Of a stretch of 10,574 bases of DNA, positions 1-7,613 are shown in pieces. The translations under genes were made by a program, and so were the position numbers. The notes beneath the pieces are model-generated. The model did no database searches and was not told where the DNA came from. It was given only the letters and a program-made list of their open reading frames with translations. Each line of letters starts with the position of its first letter. Position 1 is the first letter of the stretch. Where the stretch lies: NCBI GenBank assembly GCA_036939975.1, contig JALLPB010001239.1:1-10574 (forward strand). Direction: 5' to 3'. This stretch comes from Cyclostephanos tholiformis. Lineage: Eukaryota; Bacillariophyta; Thalassiosirophyceae; Thalassiosirales; Thalassiosiraceae.

Positions 1-336
1 AACACCTGACAACCACCCAAAACTGACACAATAGCCGTATGATCTACACTTGTATTATGTTGTGGTTGTGACGACTTGATGGCTCGCGACGACGGCAAGG
101 CGGCTTCGGCAAACAACAACAACAACAACAACAACAACATAGGGACCATGGAAAGATGACGAGGGGATAATAATGACGAATGACAACACCTGCCACCAAA
201 CCAACATCGATTGGGAGAATAATATGCCTGACATTATCTTTTTTGCCTTGTTTTTTCAATCAAGGCACACCTGAACGCCTCCTCCTCTTTGCTGAGCGAC
301 CATCATGCAGCCTCGTCTGATACCTCTTTCTCTTGA
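1..336. other. Upstream region of the methyltransferase gene
   Basis: No convincing protein gene is visible here. The stretch precedes the methyltransferase start at 337 and probably holds its promoter and 5' leader. It contains an (AAC)9 microsatellite. A short plus-strand ORF (ATG at 79, stop at 157-159, 26 codons) starts MARDDGKAASA and runs through the repeat as nine asparagines. I see no GT donor inside it that would join it to the main exon, so it is at best an upstream ORF. No clear TATA box or initiator was recognised. Confidence 0.5.
112..138. repeat. (AAC)9 microsatellite
   Basis: Nine uninterrupted AAC units lie about 200 bases upstream of the methyltransferase start. Such tracts often vary in length between alleles. 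Confidence 0.95.
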
Positions 337-1680
337 ATGGTCCGGGGGGGTTATGACCCATACGGACCATTCGTCCCGGAAGGGCCGGCCGTGACCTTGC
401 TCATCAGTGCCGAGGAAGATGCGAAAATCAAACGCCACATATACGGGGGGAAGGGGGATAAGGCGCACCTCGGGGGATTTACGGCGTTCGACGAAATGGG
501 CGTTGGCGTCACCCTATGGAAGCACATGGTGAAACATTTGGGAATCAAGAGCGTGTTGGATCTTGGATGTGGAAGGGGAACGTCGACGTCGTGGTTCATC
601 ATTCATGGATTGGAGTATGTCGTCTGTGCCGAGGGAAGTCACGATGCCGTGACGCAATCACTCTTGCCAAAGATCCCCCCAGACTATATCCCAAATGGAA
701 CACAGTTTGAGATCGTCGAACATGATTTCTCGCGTGGGCCGTGGTGGCCCTCGAGGACGGTCGTGAGTTTGATCTATGCGCGTGCTTTATTCTTTGCATC
801 CATTTTGCGGCGTTACTCATCCAGTGCAAATTTTATTCTTCGACAAGGATGCGGTCTGGTGCGTTGAGGTAAGGAGCAACGGCAAATCTTGATTGGCCTC
901 ATGTGGTTTGCAACCACCACCCCCCACCACCACCACCACACACACAGCCCGTGGTTCATGATGGACTGACCATACGCCCTCTTTCTCACACCTTAGTTCA
1001 CTGAGCATGTTGGACGCAACTATCAGCATAATTATTTAACGTCATGGCGAAAGGCAGCATTGATCTTCATGACGCACTCGAAATGGGGGGGGTGGCATCA
1101 CGTCGAGGTCCATGAGGATATGTGGTGGATATTGAAAATGACGGCCATGGGATTCGTTTATTCGGATTTCCTGACAAATCAGATTAGGAGCAAAGGGAAG
1201 GAGGATAGATGGTTGGATTTCACCAATCCAAGGAATGAAAGCGAGAAGAAATCCTTTTTCACGGGTCAACATATCGGCATGTCAATGCTGGTAAGGGTAT
1301 TGCGAATGTCCTCCTTCTGAGCCAGAGGCCTTGTTTGTTTTTTTGTCGCAAATGGAACTCTATCTGAAGTATTATATTTTGCTTTTAGGTATTCATCAAT
1401 CCTCATGTTGCGTCTAGGCCAGAGCATGCACATCTATTTGCCGAGGTAAGATGTTAAAAATCTGTTTTTAGATCTTATTGATGGTCTCATCCTGCAACAA
1501 TGTACATGCTTTTTATCGAAGAATGGCTGTTTCGCTGGAGATTTGAAAAATCTGGTGGAGTGTGGAAAGGATGGTGGTCTTGAGACACCTCTCCCAGACA
1601 GCTTCAAGCCCTTAATAATGACGAAGGAAATGGACGACAAATGGATTGAATTGATACGCGATAATGTGATCTACCCCTAA
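337..1680 (+). CDS. Class I SAM-dependent methyltransferase, five exons
   Basis: Predicted exons are 337-762, 848-868, 997-1290, 1389-1445 and 1522-1680, all joined in phase 0, giving about 318 residues and a TAA stop. Introns of 85, 128, 98 and 76 nt start GTGAGT, GTAAGG, GTAAGG and GTAAGA and end in AG. Exon 1 begins with RGGYDPYGPFVPEGPAV and carries the SAM-binding motif I, VLDLGCGRG, near residues 70-78. The acidic stretch VEGS-like CAEGSHDAV follows. The second exon supplies DAVWCVE and exon 3 continues FTEHVGRNYQ, the core of a Rossmann methyltransferase. Exon 3 also has WGGWHHVEVHEDMWW, and exon 5 ends in a charged tail. Substrate is unknown; the resemblance is to uncharacterised algal methyltransferases. 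The ATG at 337 directly follows an in-frame TGA, so it is the earliest start without another exon. Homologues may have an N-terminal membrane or signal segment that could lie in an unseen upstream exon. No frame breaks were found. Confidence 0.85.
912..946. repeat. CCA/CA simple repeat within intron 2
   Basis: A run of CCA and CA units lies inside methyltransferase intron 2 (869-996). It leaves the donor and the CCTTAG acceptor intact. It accounts for this intron being the longest of the four. Confidence 0.9.
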
Positions 1681-2202
1681 TCATAAAACTTGCTATGAAA
1701 AGGGGAAAGATAAGGAAGAAATTTCACTGTCCTACAACTGTCATTCCAAAGGAGGTAGAAATGGGTTGATTTTTTTTCTCCAAAAAGTAGAGCTTAAAGT
1801 AGTTTTTTTTCGACATTGTGCTGATATGTCAGCAGCTAACATGTCGGTTCGACACTGTCAGCATTTTTGGCACTCTAAACGACGTATATTTTGGCCATGC
1901 CGGTGACATAATATTGGCCGGCATGTTGCGTGTCAGCAATTTTGGGCACTTAAACTGACATTATCAAATCCGACATTGCCAGGTAAGAAAATGACAGTAT
2001 TTTCTATCACAACAATATTTACCATCATACCATAACATGTTATTGTTATGATAAGGACCATAATAGGTATGGATATTGACACATGTTCTACATTAGAAAC
2101 TGATCCCAAGGTGCATGAAAACCAGGCACTGCCATGCCCCTAGGTTAGCTCATATTATGTGTTTTTCAAGTTGATAATAACAGTTTCTTTTAAAATATTT
2201 AA
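1681..2202. other. Non-coding spacer with a diverged direct repeat
   Basis: No gene is supported between the methyltransferase stop and the retrotransposon fragment. The segment is AT-rich and holds a 25-base near-repeat (1856-1880 and 1931-1955). There is also a short inverted pair, CATGCCGG/CCGGCATG, around 1896-1925. Beyond the protease stop on the minus strand, no continuation of a pol reading frame was recognised. Confidence 0.5.
1856..1955. repeat. Two diverged direct repeats, about 75 bases apart
   Basis: The 25-base blocks at 1856-1880 and 1931-1955 both read TGTCAGCA, then a T-rich run, then GGCACT and TAAAC, differing by a few substitutions and shifts. Short CGACA/TGTCG words recur on both sides. 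This could be a decayed tandem unit or part of an old transposon; the family is not recognised. Confidence 0.6.
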
Positions 2203-2442
2203 TCATATCAGAAGCAGGAGTGTCCTCCCATTTGATGGGTCAGTGTAGGCCAAAGCGCCGGAAACCGTCCGGTATTCCGTGCTACCAAGGTTGGGGTCGT
2301 AGGCTTCTACATGGACAGGTTGATTATAGTCCTGAAAGATGTAAGCATGCCGACCTAATGCACAGGTGTCAGCTTGGGAGTCAAGTTCCAGAGTGGTCTC
2401 ATAATTCGGGTCACTTAATTTACCAATTCCTTGTAGGGAACG
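2203..2442 (-). pseudogene. Copia aspartic protease fragment, truncated
   Basis: A minus-strand frame with an internal stop just upstream reads GKLSDPNYETTLE and then LDSQADTC, with the aspartate of LDS at about 2380-2382. It continues through PVHVEAYDPNLGS and YRTVSGALAYTDP to a TGA at 2203-2205. The LDSxADT pattern followed by a TVSG segment is the protease at the start of copia-type pol. In active elements it cleaves the Gag-Pol polyprotein. Only about the first 75 residues remain and the flap and second half are missing. It lies just downstream of the broken gag in the same direction. Confidence 0.65.
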
Positions 2443-2499
2443 TCATTTGGTAATAGGCAACAGTATTGTCCTAACAGTTTTGATCGCCTTCCTAGGGGG

Positions 2500-4265
2500 T
2501 CAAAGGGACTGGCGAGTATTGGCTCGGTTGCTCTTGCGGCGGTCATTCGGAGCATCCCCGTCTGTGTCAGAGTCGGGGAAGAGGGGCTTGGTATCATCAT
2601 CAGACATGTCCATTTTGGCAGAACTGGCGGAGCACTTGCGGTTCGATGAGGAACCGTCTGTCATGGTCAAAGCAACACTCCAGCTATCATGACGGCGGTC
2701 TCGGCAGGGTCCTGTGCAGGGGGTCATGTCCTTGTGCATAAGCTGGAAGTGTTTCTGTTTCTCAGCTGCCATGAATTTGCTGTATTCAGAATAGGGGTAG
2801 TGTCTGGCTTCAATGTTAGTACAGCGGTTGATCTCCACTTGCAAGGGAATGCCATCCAGGCGGGATCTGTGCCGCGTCCCTGTTCATTGTCAGGCCGCAA
2901 GCCATGCCCCTGGCCTCGGCCACGACCACTGACAGAAGACATGCTGCGCCTTTCCCAGGCGATGGCAGCATCATTCATCATAGCGATGGCGCGGCAATGG
3001 GTCAGGTATACATCCTTGACCTTGTCGAACGTAAGGTATCTCTCATGATCTACCAAGATTGTGGAAGGACAGAAGCAAATCTGGGGTCTGTGATCCCCTC
3101 CTTGAAGCAAAGGATCTTCATATGCTCGGGGAGGGGGTCTACACCATGTTCGGTCAGTTTGTGGTGAAGGTTGTGTTGCTCGACGTGCTTGTTGACATAG
3201 GTCTCGAAGGTAAAGCCGCAACGTTACGCGTCGAACCTGTAGGTCTGAAGGTTCTTCAAGTTCTTGTCTTGCATAGACGCGGTCATTGTCTTGCCAAAGA
3301 AGTAGGTATAAAGGGTACGGTAAGCCTGACGGCCATCCTTGGTCTTGAGGTACTTCTTTGCGTTAGTCCATGCTGGCGATTTTCCCCAATAACTCTGGAG
3401 GATCTTGAAGACAGTGGCGTTGTTCATATGGTACGCCTGGGTCCTGAGTTCGGTTTCTTTGAGGGTCTCAAGGTTGGTAAGTTGTGCCACTCCCTCCGGT
3501 TATCTTTCAGGATAGGGGCGCAAAGGGTCAATTCCTCGTCAATCGAGATGTAGGGACTACCCTCAGCTCCAAAACAGGGCTGGTATTTGGGGTCGTGGTG
3601 TCCCCAGTCAGGTGGGAGAATACGGGGTCGAATGACATACATCAAGGGGACGTCATTGTGCCCGCGCATGCTGGCCAAGAGTAGCCGCATGTTAGAGAAA
3701 GCCTTGTGGGCAGAGGTCTCGTTGAGGGTTACAGGGGTCGGCTCAGGGGTCTTATTCTTCTTGTCCCAGTTGAGTTCGACTTCCATATGGTGGGCAAGGC
3801 CATCAAGGTCATCGCTCGTGATGCTAACAAGTTCCTTGTTGTCATGGGACATCCGTTCCTGGTGCTTGACATAGTAAGCAAGAAGAGCAAGGCGCTCCAT
3901 CGCCATCGCCGGGATGTTGGTCCTGGTTTTGTTTGATGATTGCCGTGCAGATCTTTTTGATGTGCCTGCGCATCATGCATGCCCTGATCGACAAACAGAG
4001 CATAGGACGCTGTCCTGTTCAAACCGATGATGTTCTCATAGTAGTCACGGGTGAGCTCGCGTTTCATGGTCCAGGAGGTGACAAGTTCCTCGATGGGGCC
4101 GGCCTCGGGGCCGGATTTGGGGTCTGGGTTGGGGTCACTCATGTCTTCATTTGTCTCCTCTGTCTCCTCGGCATCGCCCGAGCGATCATCATTGTCGTCG
4201 GAGCCATCGGCAGCAGGGGCGGGAGCGGGAGCTGCCGTGCACGACGTGCGAGCGGTGCGTGCCAT
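2500..4265 (-). pseudogene. Copia-type Gag polyprotein, multiply broken
   Basis: Gag would form the particle core and bind element RNA. Reading down the minus strand, 4265 to about 3930 opens with MARTARTSCTAAPAPAPA and a long acidic stretch. After a frameshift near 3910-3950, the next piece contains LALLAYYVKHQERMS, KAFSNMRLLLASMRGHNDVP and LMYVIRPR. A second shift near 3490 leads to TNLETLKETELRTQAYHMNN and DGRQAYRTLYTYFFGK, the most family-like part. An in-frame TAA lies at 3224-3226, followed in the same frame by FETYVNKHVEQHN and FKEGITDPRF. A third shift near 3053-3075 gives ILVDHERYLTFDKVKDVYL. A fourth near 2850-2870 leads to YPYSEYSKFMAAEKQKHFQL and an acidic tail ending at 2500. No zinc knuckle was seen. 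The order of pieces is collinear with a full-length Gag, so this is decay rather than rearrangement. Confidence 0.75.
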
Positions 4266-4506
4266 CGTTGAGGGCAGCTGGGGTCAGGTAAGGGTCAAAG
4301 CGACATAGGGTCGCGTGTGAGGGCCAATTGGGTCTGATAAACTGAAGAATTAAGGCCAGAGTCCATGGCATTACTAGGGTAGACTGATGGCAGTAGCCGG
4401 GACAATCACTCCATGGAGCTCATCCCTATTTGGGGTCAATTACTAAAGATTATGATTGGTCTATATTGAACGTGAAGGCGAACCAGCCCGGTGGAACCGG
4501 GTGTCA

Positions 4507-4526
4507 GGCACGCGCCAGCGCGTGCC
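4507..4526. repeat. GC-rich hairpin
   Basis: GGCACGCG and CGCGTGCC pair perfectly across the four-base loop CCAG. A second small CCCGG/CCGGG inverted pair sits just upstream, near 4485-4500. In this position it might be a remnant of the retrotransposon leader or LTR, but that is unproven. Confidence 0.8.
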
Positions 4527-5096
4527 ATCTGGATTCAACCTACGTGTCAAGTAATAAGTCTACATATGTGGGATGCAGAACTTTCTCATGGTTGGAATGC
4601 TTTCTCGTGATGCACTCCATCTCTGACAGCCAGACGTATCACTTCGAATCTCCATCTGTCCGGGTATATTAGCTCAAATGTAAAAAAAATTCCGCATTTT
4701 TTATATCCTTTGGTTGACTCATGAATTTTACCGCAGCCCTTTTTATCCAAACGTAAAACGACAGACTCCAACTGTCAAATGATGTGTAGCTGTCACATCC
4801 TCGAACATAAGCTGTCCCTTAAACCCTGGTTTTTACGTGTAATATGTGTGTGATTGCCAAAATGCACTTCGAATTGAGACCCCTTAAATTTAGGGTTTTA
4901 GACCAAATAGATCATCCCCCTTCCAATTTCGTCAAAATAATTAGGCCCACAACTTACGGAGGATTCAGTATGCTTTGCAACTTTTCGCAGCCACCGGTAA
5001 TGGCCCCTTAGTGCCGGATATAGTTGTCAAACATTCCACTAAGTCGCATCAAATCGATTGGATACGCAAGTGAGTATGCTTTTCTCAGGCGATTAT

Positions 5097-5188
5097 CTGG
5101 TCTAAATCCCTTAAAATTCTCAGTGGTGAAGATATGATGGTAATGAATCTCGCCTCACCATCGGAGTGTTTTGGAGGCTTTAGACCGG
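5097..5188. repeat. CTGGTCTAA ... TTAGACCGG inverted pair
   Basis: CTGGTCTAA at 5097-5105 faces TTAGACCGG at 5180-5188. The same pair recurs at 5412-5420 and 5492-5500, and a further CTGGTCTAA is at 5721-5729. Similar spacing (92 and 89 bases overall) suggests a small foldback unit present twice. Confidence 0.55.
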
Positions 5189-5411
5189 AACATTGCCGGC
5201 AAAAAGCATAATCGCTTGATTTGCCCTTGAATGCATTGTAGTGGGATTTTGATCTTTTCTGTAGCACTAGTGGGCAATTTCTGGCAGCAGTAGTCATGGT
5301 GATGTGGGTTGTTTGTCATTGGCACGCTGGTGTTGATGCTGCTTACGTTGGCACAAATCCTACATACAAGTAGGAATAGTATTAATTTCAATAAAATCCA
5401 ATATATTTTTT

Positions 5412-5500
5412 CTGGTCTAACATATTTATTCTCATCTACATTCTATTTGGGGTGTCCGGACACCCCAAATAGAATTTAGGCTATTTCAAAGTTAGACCGG
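5412..5500. repeat. Large palindrome with a 36-bp perfect core
   Basis: The core 5440-5475 is a perfect palindrome with 18-nt arms and no loop; the left arm is ATTCTATTTGGGGTGTCC. The outer CTGGTCTAAC (5412-5421) and GTTAGACCGG (5491-5500) pair around nearly the same centre, with unpaired sequence between. The arrangement looks like two copies of one terminal sequence meeting head to head, or a small foldback element. Confidence 0.9.
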
Positions 5501-5526
5501 ATCTAGACCCGGTTTATCCCGGTCTG

Positions 5527-5622
5527 TCTCCCAATGGGTGGTAATTTTTATTGGATTCTAAACCTGTTTGAAAAGGTTTAGAATGCCAATGGTCATTTCT
5601 GAATCCATGTCAAATTGGGAGA
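5527..5622. repeat. Nested foldback structure
   Basis: An inner hairpin pairs ATTCTAAACCT (5555-5565) perfectly with AGGTTTAGAAT (5574-5584) over an 8-base loop, and flanking ATTGG/CCAAT extends it with one bulge. An outer pair, TCTCCCAAT (5527-5535) and ATTGGGAGA (5614-5622), surrounds it. Further copies of ATTCTAAA occur to 5693. Confidence 0.8.
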
Positions 5623-6012
5623 GAGCAATTCGAAATTCATTATTCCAAAATTTGAAATCAGCCACCCATTCTAAATTCTGGCACATTCTAAATAATTTCC
5701 AACATGTCTTCAATATATCACTGGTCTAAGCAGATTTAAATGAAACCTACATACATAGGTCTGGTTATAGTTACCAAATTACCATTTGCTACACGGTTTA
5801 AGCAATATGCATTGCTATGTACCCCTCGATTCTCATTGCATATGCATGTGATATGAATAGCATAGTCATTTTCCACTTTAAATCCTTATTCCAACAAGAT
5901 GTGAGTCAGTTATGGCTATGCTCCTATGAGATGTCAGTAAGTTGTGTTAGGTGAGCCTAACAAAGCCCCTGCAAACAAAACCTGCCAACAAAATACAATA
6001 AAATCTCCAGCC

Positions 6013-6207
6013 ATGGCCACCGCTGAGATAGCTGCACCACCTGTCACCAGGGAGTGTGGCAACTGTGGTCATACCAGCAAGGGCATCAAGCCTGGTCCAT
6101 GCTCTGGGTGCGGTGCCTTCAAACCAATCTGCTACATATTTGGAAGGAGTGTGATGGACTTCTGGTGCTCACCTCTGAAGAACAAATCTAGGATCTCAAT
6201 ACAATAA
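6013..6207 (+). CDS. Small zinc-ribbon-like protein, hypothetical
   Basis: From the ATG at 6013, in the context AGCCATGGCC, a 64-residue protein is read to a TAA at 6205-6207. Its centre has two Cys pairs, CGNC and CSGC, 11 residues apart (CX2CX11CX2C). This is the layout of a small zinc-binding knuckle or ribbon. The tail is short and basic (KNKSRISIQ). I do not recognise a family. The ORF is open upstream to 5941 but has no earlier ATG. It lies inside the candidate element at 5359-6324, so it could be an element-encoded protein, a captured host exon, or chance. An unspliced intron boundary after the second Cys pair cannot be excluded. Confidence 0.35.
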   Translation: MATAEIAAPPVTRECGNCGHTSKGIKPGPCSGCGAFKPICYIFGRSVMDFWCSPLKNKSRISIQ

Positions 6208-6305
6208 ACTATATTGGCATGATGTTAAGAACACTCCCATAGAATTTATTCTATCAAAAAAAATTAATTATTTGAAAGGGTGTGCTCCTAGGCTTGATTT
6301 CGTAC

Positions 6306-6376
6306 CTATTCCTACATAAGTAGGACAGAAAGATATGGACAGATGGTAAAGATTCCTATGTAGTTTCATGTTTAAA
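6306..6376. repeat. Back-to-back element ends
   Basis: Two CCTA-type ends lie 30 bases apart. The right end of the 966-bp candidate is at 6306-6324 (CTATTCCTACATAAGTAGG). The left end of the next candidate is at 6355-6376 (CCTATGTAGTTTCATGTTTA, then AA). The 30-base gap has no other feature. Confidence 0.5.
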
Positions 6377-7037
6377 TCAATTTTCAGTATTTTTTTTGGA
6401 TGGGCGCGAAGCATAATTATTTCTCACAACTTTGATGTGAGAAACATTATGCTTCCAAACTAATTTGGATGGTGCAACTGCTCTACACGTACATTTATTT
6501 TAAGTGTTTATTTATACTTAGTCTGAACTGCTTACTAATAAAGCACTTACCAACATGCAACTATGGCACCTACCTTCACCAAAACATGGTGACCATGGGG
6601 ACCCCCCCCTGGCCAAAACCATCCCAAAACTTGATGAACACAAGGGCAGCATCAGCAACTAAAGTATCGCAGGATAGCTAAGGTTAGTATGAGTTGTTCT
6701 GGTACGGCAGCACAGAAAAATGACAAGCATTACCTTTAAAAATTTCACCTTTAATCAACAAGCAAGCTGCACCGCCGCCTGTAGAAAATATTCAATAAAA
6801 TAAAGAAATAATTAGCTATACAAAAAATTACATTACCATTTTGCAATGATTGAGGTCAAGCGTGCAATGAATGGCAAACTTACTTACCTTTTAAATTGAA
6901 GCCACTGGAAGGTGACAAGCAGGGTTTGTGTTTTTGGTTGTGTATTGTGTTGTGTTGTGTTTGTGGTGCAAAGCGGTTGGTTTTGAGTCAGCCGTTAATC
7001 AAATTTGGGTTTAAATTAAAACTACATATTATGTAGG
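6355..7037. mobile_element. Candidate non-autonomous DNA element, 683 bp
   Basis: The left end CCTATGTAGTTT...TTTAAA (6355-6376) matches the reverse complement of the right end at 7010-7037, which reads CCTACATAATATGTAGTTTT and then AATTTAAA. Both start CCTA and run into TGTAGTTT and TTTAAA, so they are imperfect inverted termini. The interval contains a long hairpin and no transposase. A short plus-strand ORF at 6469-6681 has no recognisable domain. Minus-strand splice-like signals lie at 6779-6887. Target duplications were not found. Confidence 0.45.
6408..6455. repeat. Long imperfect hairpin
   Basis: Arm 6408-6428 begins GAAGCATAAT and ends TTCTCACA; arm 6436-6455 begins TGTGAGAA and ends ATTATGCTTC. 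The 10-bp and 8-bp paired blocks are separated by a small internal bulge, with a 7-base loop. It sits near the left end of the 683-bp candidate element. Confidence 0.85.
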
Positions 7038-7609
7038 CTTCAATATTACAATACAAGAAAATACATGACATTTGTCTTAATGTAACCTTGGGAAAAATAT
7101 TTTATCATTTACATATGCTTTTTCTGTTTGTTACAATGAATCCCTTCCTGTATACCTAAAAATTGCAACAGAGAAATATATTTAGTGTGAGAAAACAATT
7201 GAAGTATTTAAGGCACGTTTTTTACTGAAAATAATAAATTGAGTAACGTACGATATTTCTTTTGTTTAAAACACAATTCATCAGATTGCTGCGGGGAGAC
7301 AATGAAGATAATGTGTAGGCAGTTTATTTGGTTACTGGTGAAGAGGTGGGATGTAAGGTGGGGTTCCTTGCCCAGCACTTGGTGGCAACAAGGGCGGACA
7401 ATTATGATGGATTAATTCTACGAATCCTCAGAAAAAAATGCATCGGAATGAGGGGTTTTTCATTGGAAAGATCCTTGGGGATCAGAAATGTCTAGAGCTT
7501 TAATCTAGAAACTTAATTGTAGCAATCTATGTATTCAACAATAATTTATGTTTTTTACATTGAATTATTGATACGATTAATTTTTGTTTACATCAAATAA
7601 TTGATATGA
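7038..7609. other. Non-coding stretch 3' of the transposase pseudogene
   Basis: No gene is supported. Near the right edge, two 24-base near-copies read ACATTGAATTATTGATACGA (7558 on) and ACATCAAATAATTGATATGA (7590 on), each followed by TTAA. This makes an imperfect tandem pair with a 32-base period. The second copy overlaps the transposase stop. Confidence 0.5.
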
Positions 7610-7613
7610 TTAA
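7558..7613. repeat. Imperfect tandem pair, 32-base period
   Basis: Units at 7558-7581 and 7590-7613 both read ACAT, a short A/T block, ATTGATA, then GATTAA. They differ at about five positions. They sit at the 3' end of the transposase reading frame and may be subterminal transposon repeats. Confidence 0.65.

Larger units (their letters stand above)
2203..4265 (-). mobile_element. Decayed Ty1/copia-type retrotransposon fragment
   Basis: The minus strand carries Gag followed by the first part of an aspartic protease, the gag-to-pol order of Ty1/copia elements. The coding capacity ends at 2203, before integrase and reverse transcriptase, and nothing resembling them follows. No LTR pair or primer-binding site could be identified. 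The fragment is richer in G+C than the DNA to its right. The many frame breaks show it is long inactive. Assignment rests on Gag pieces resembling diatom-type copia Gags and on the LDSxADTC protease motif. Confidence 0.75.
4266..5357. other. Gene-free region upstream of the copia fragment
   Basis: On the minus strand this is where a 5' LTR and leader would lie. I could not define LTR ends or a target duplication. There is a short hairpin at 4507-4526 and a GGTCTAA inverted pair at 5097-5188. The remaining short ORFs have no recognisable motifs. Confidence 0.45.
5359..6324. mobile_element. Candidate non-autonomous DNA element, 966 bp
   Basis: The left end reads CCTACATACAAGTAGGAATA. The reverse complement of the right end reads CCTACTTATGTAGGAATAG, so the terminal 19-21 bases are imperfect inverted repeats, each itself partly palindromic. 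Inside lie a 36-bp palindrome, a foldback region, another CCTACATA-type site at 5735-5759 and a small zinc-ribbon-like ORF. No transposase is encoded. I could not find a convincing target-site duplication, so the exact ends are provisional. Confidence 0.5.

Noticed and set aside
763..867. Unspliced continuation of exon 1
   Set aside because: The read-through tail has no family resemblance and stops early, while splicing at 763/847 gives TVDAVWCVE in frame.
1446..1471. A 26-nt intron ending at TTTTTAG instead of the 76-nt intron 4
   Set aside because: It is very short, and only the acceptor at 1521 gives the plausible NGCFAGDLKN tail in frame.
2689..4308. Overlapping plus-strand ORFs across the Gag region
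   Set aside because: They are the reverse of a recognisable Gag and have no motifs of their own.
4328..4342. TATCAGA-like primer-binding site for the copia element
   Set aside because: Only a seven-base core of the initiator-Met pattern matches and no LTR edge adjoins it.
6469..6681. 70-residue plus-strand ORF
   Set aside because: Composition is low-information and no motif is seen.
5359..7037. CRISPR-like array from repeated CCTACATA words
   Set aside because: Copies are few, vary in orientation and spacing, and the genome is eukaryotic.
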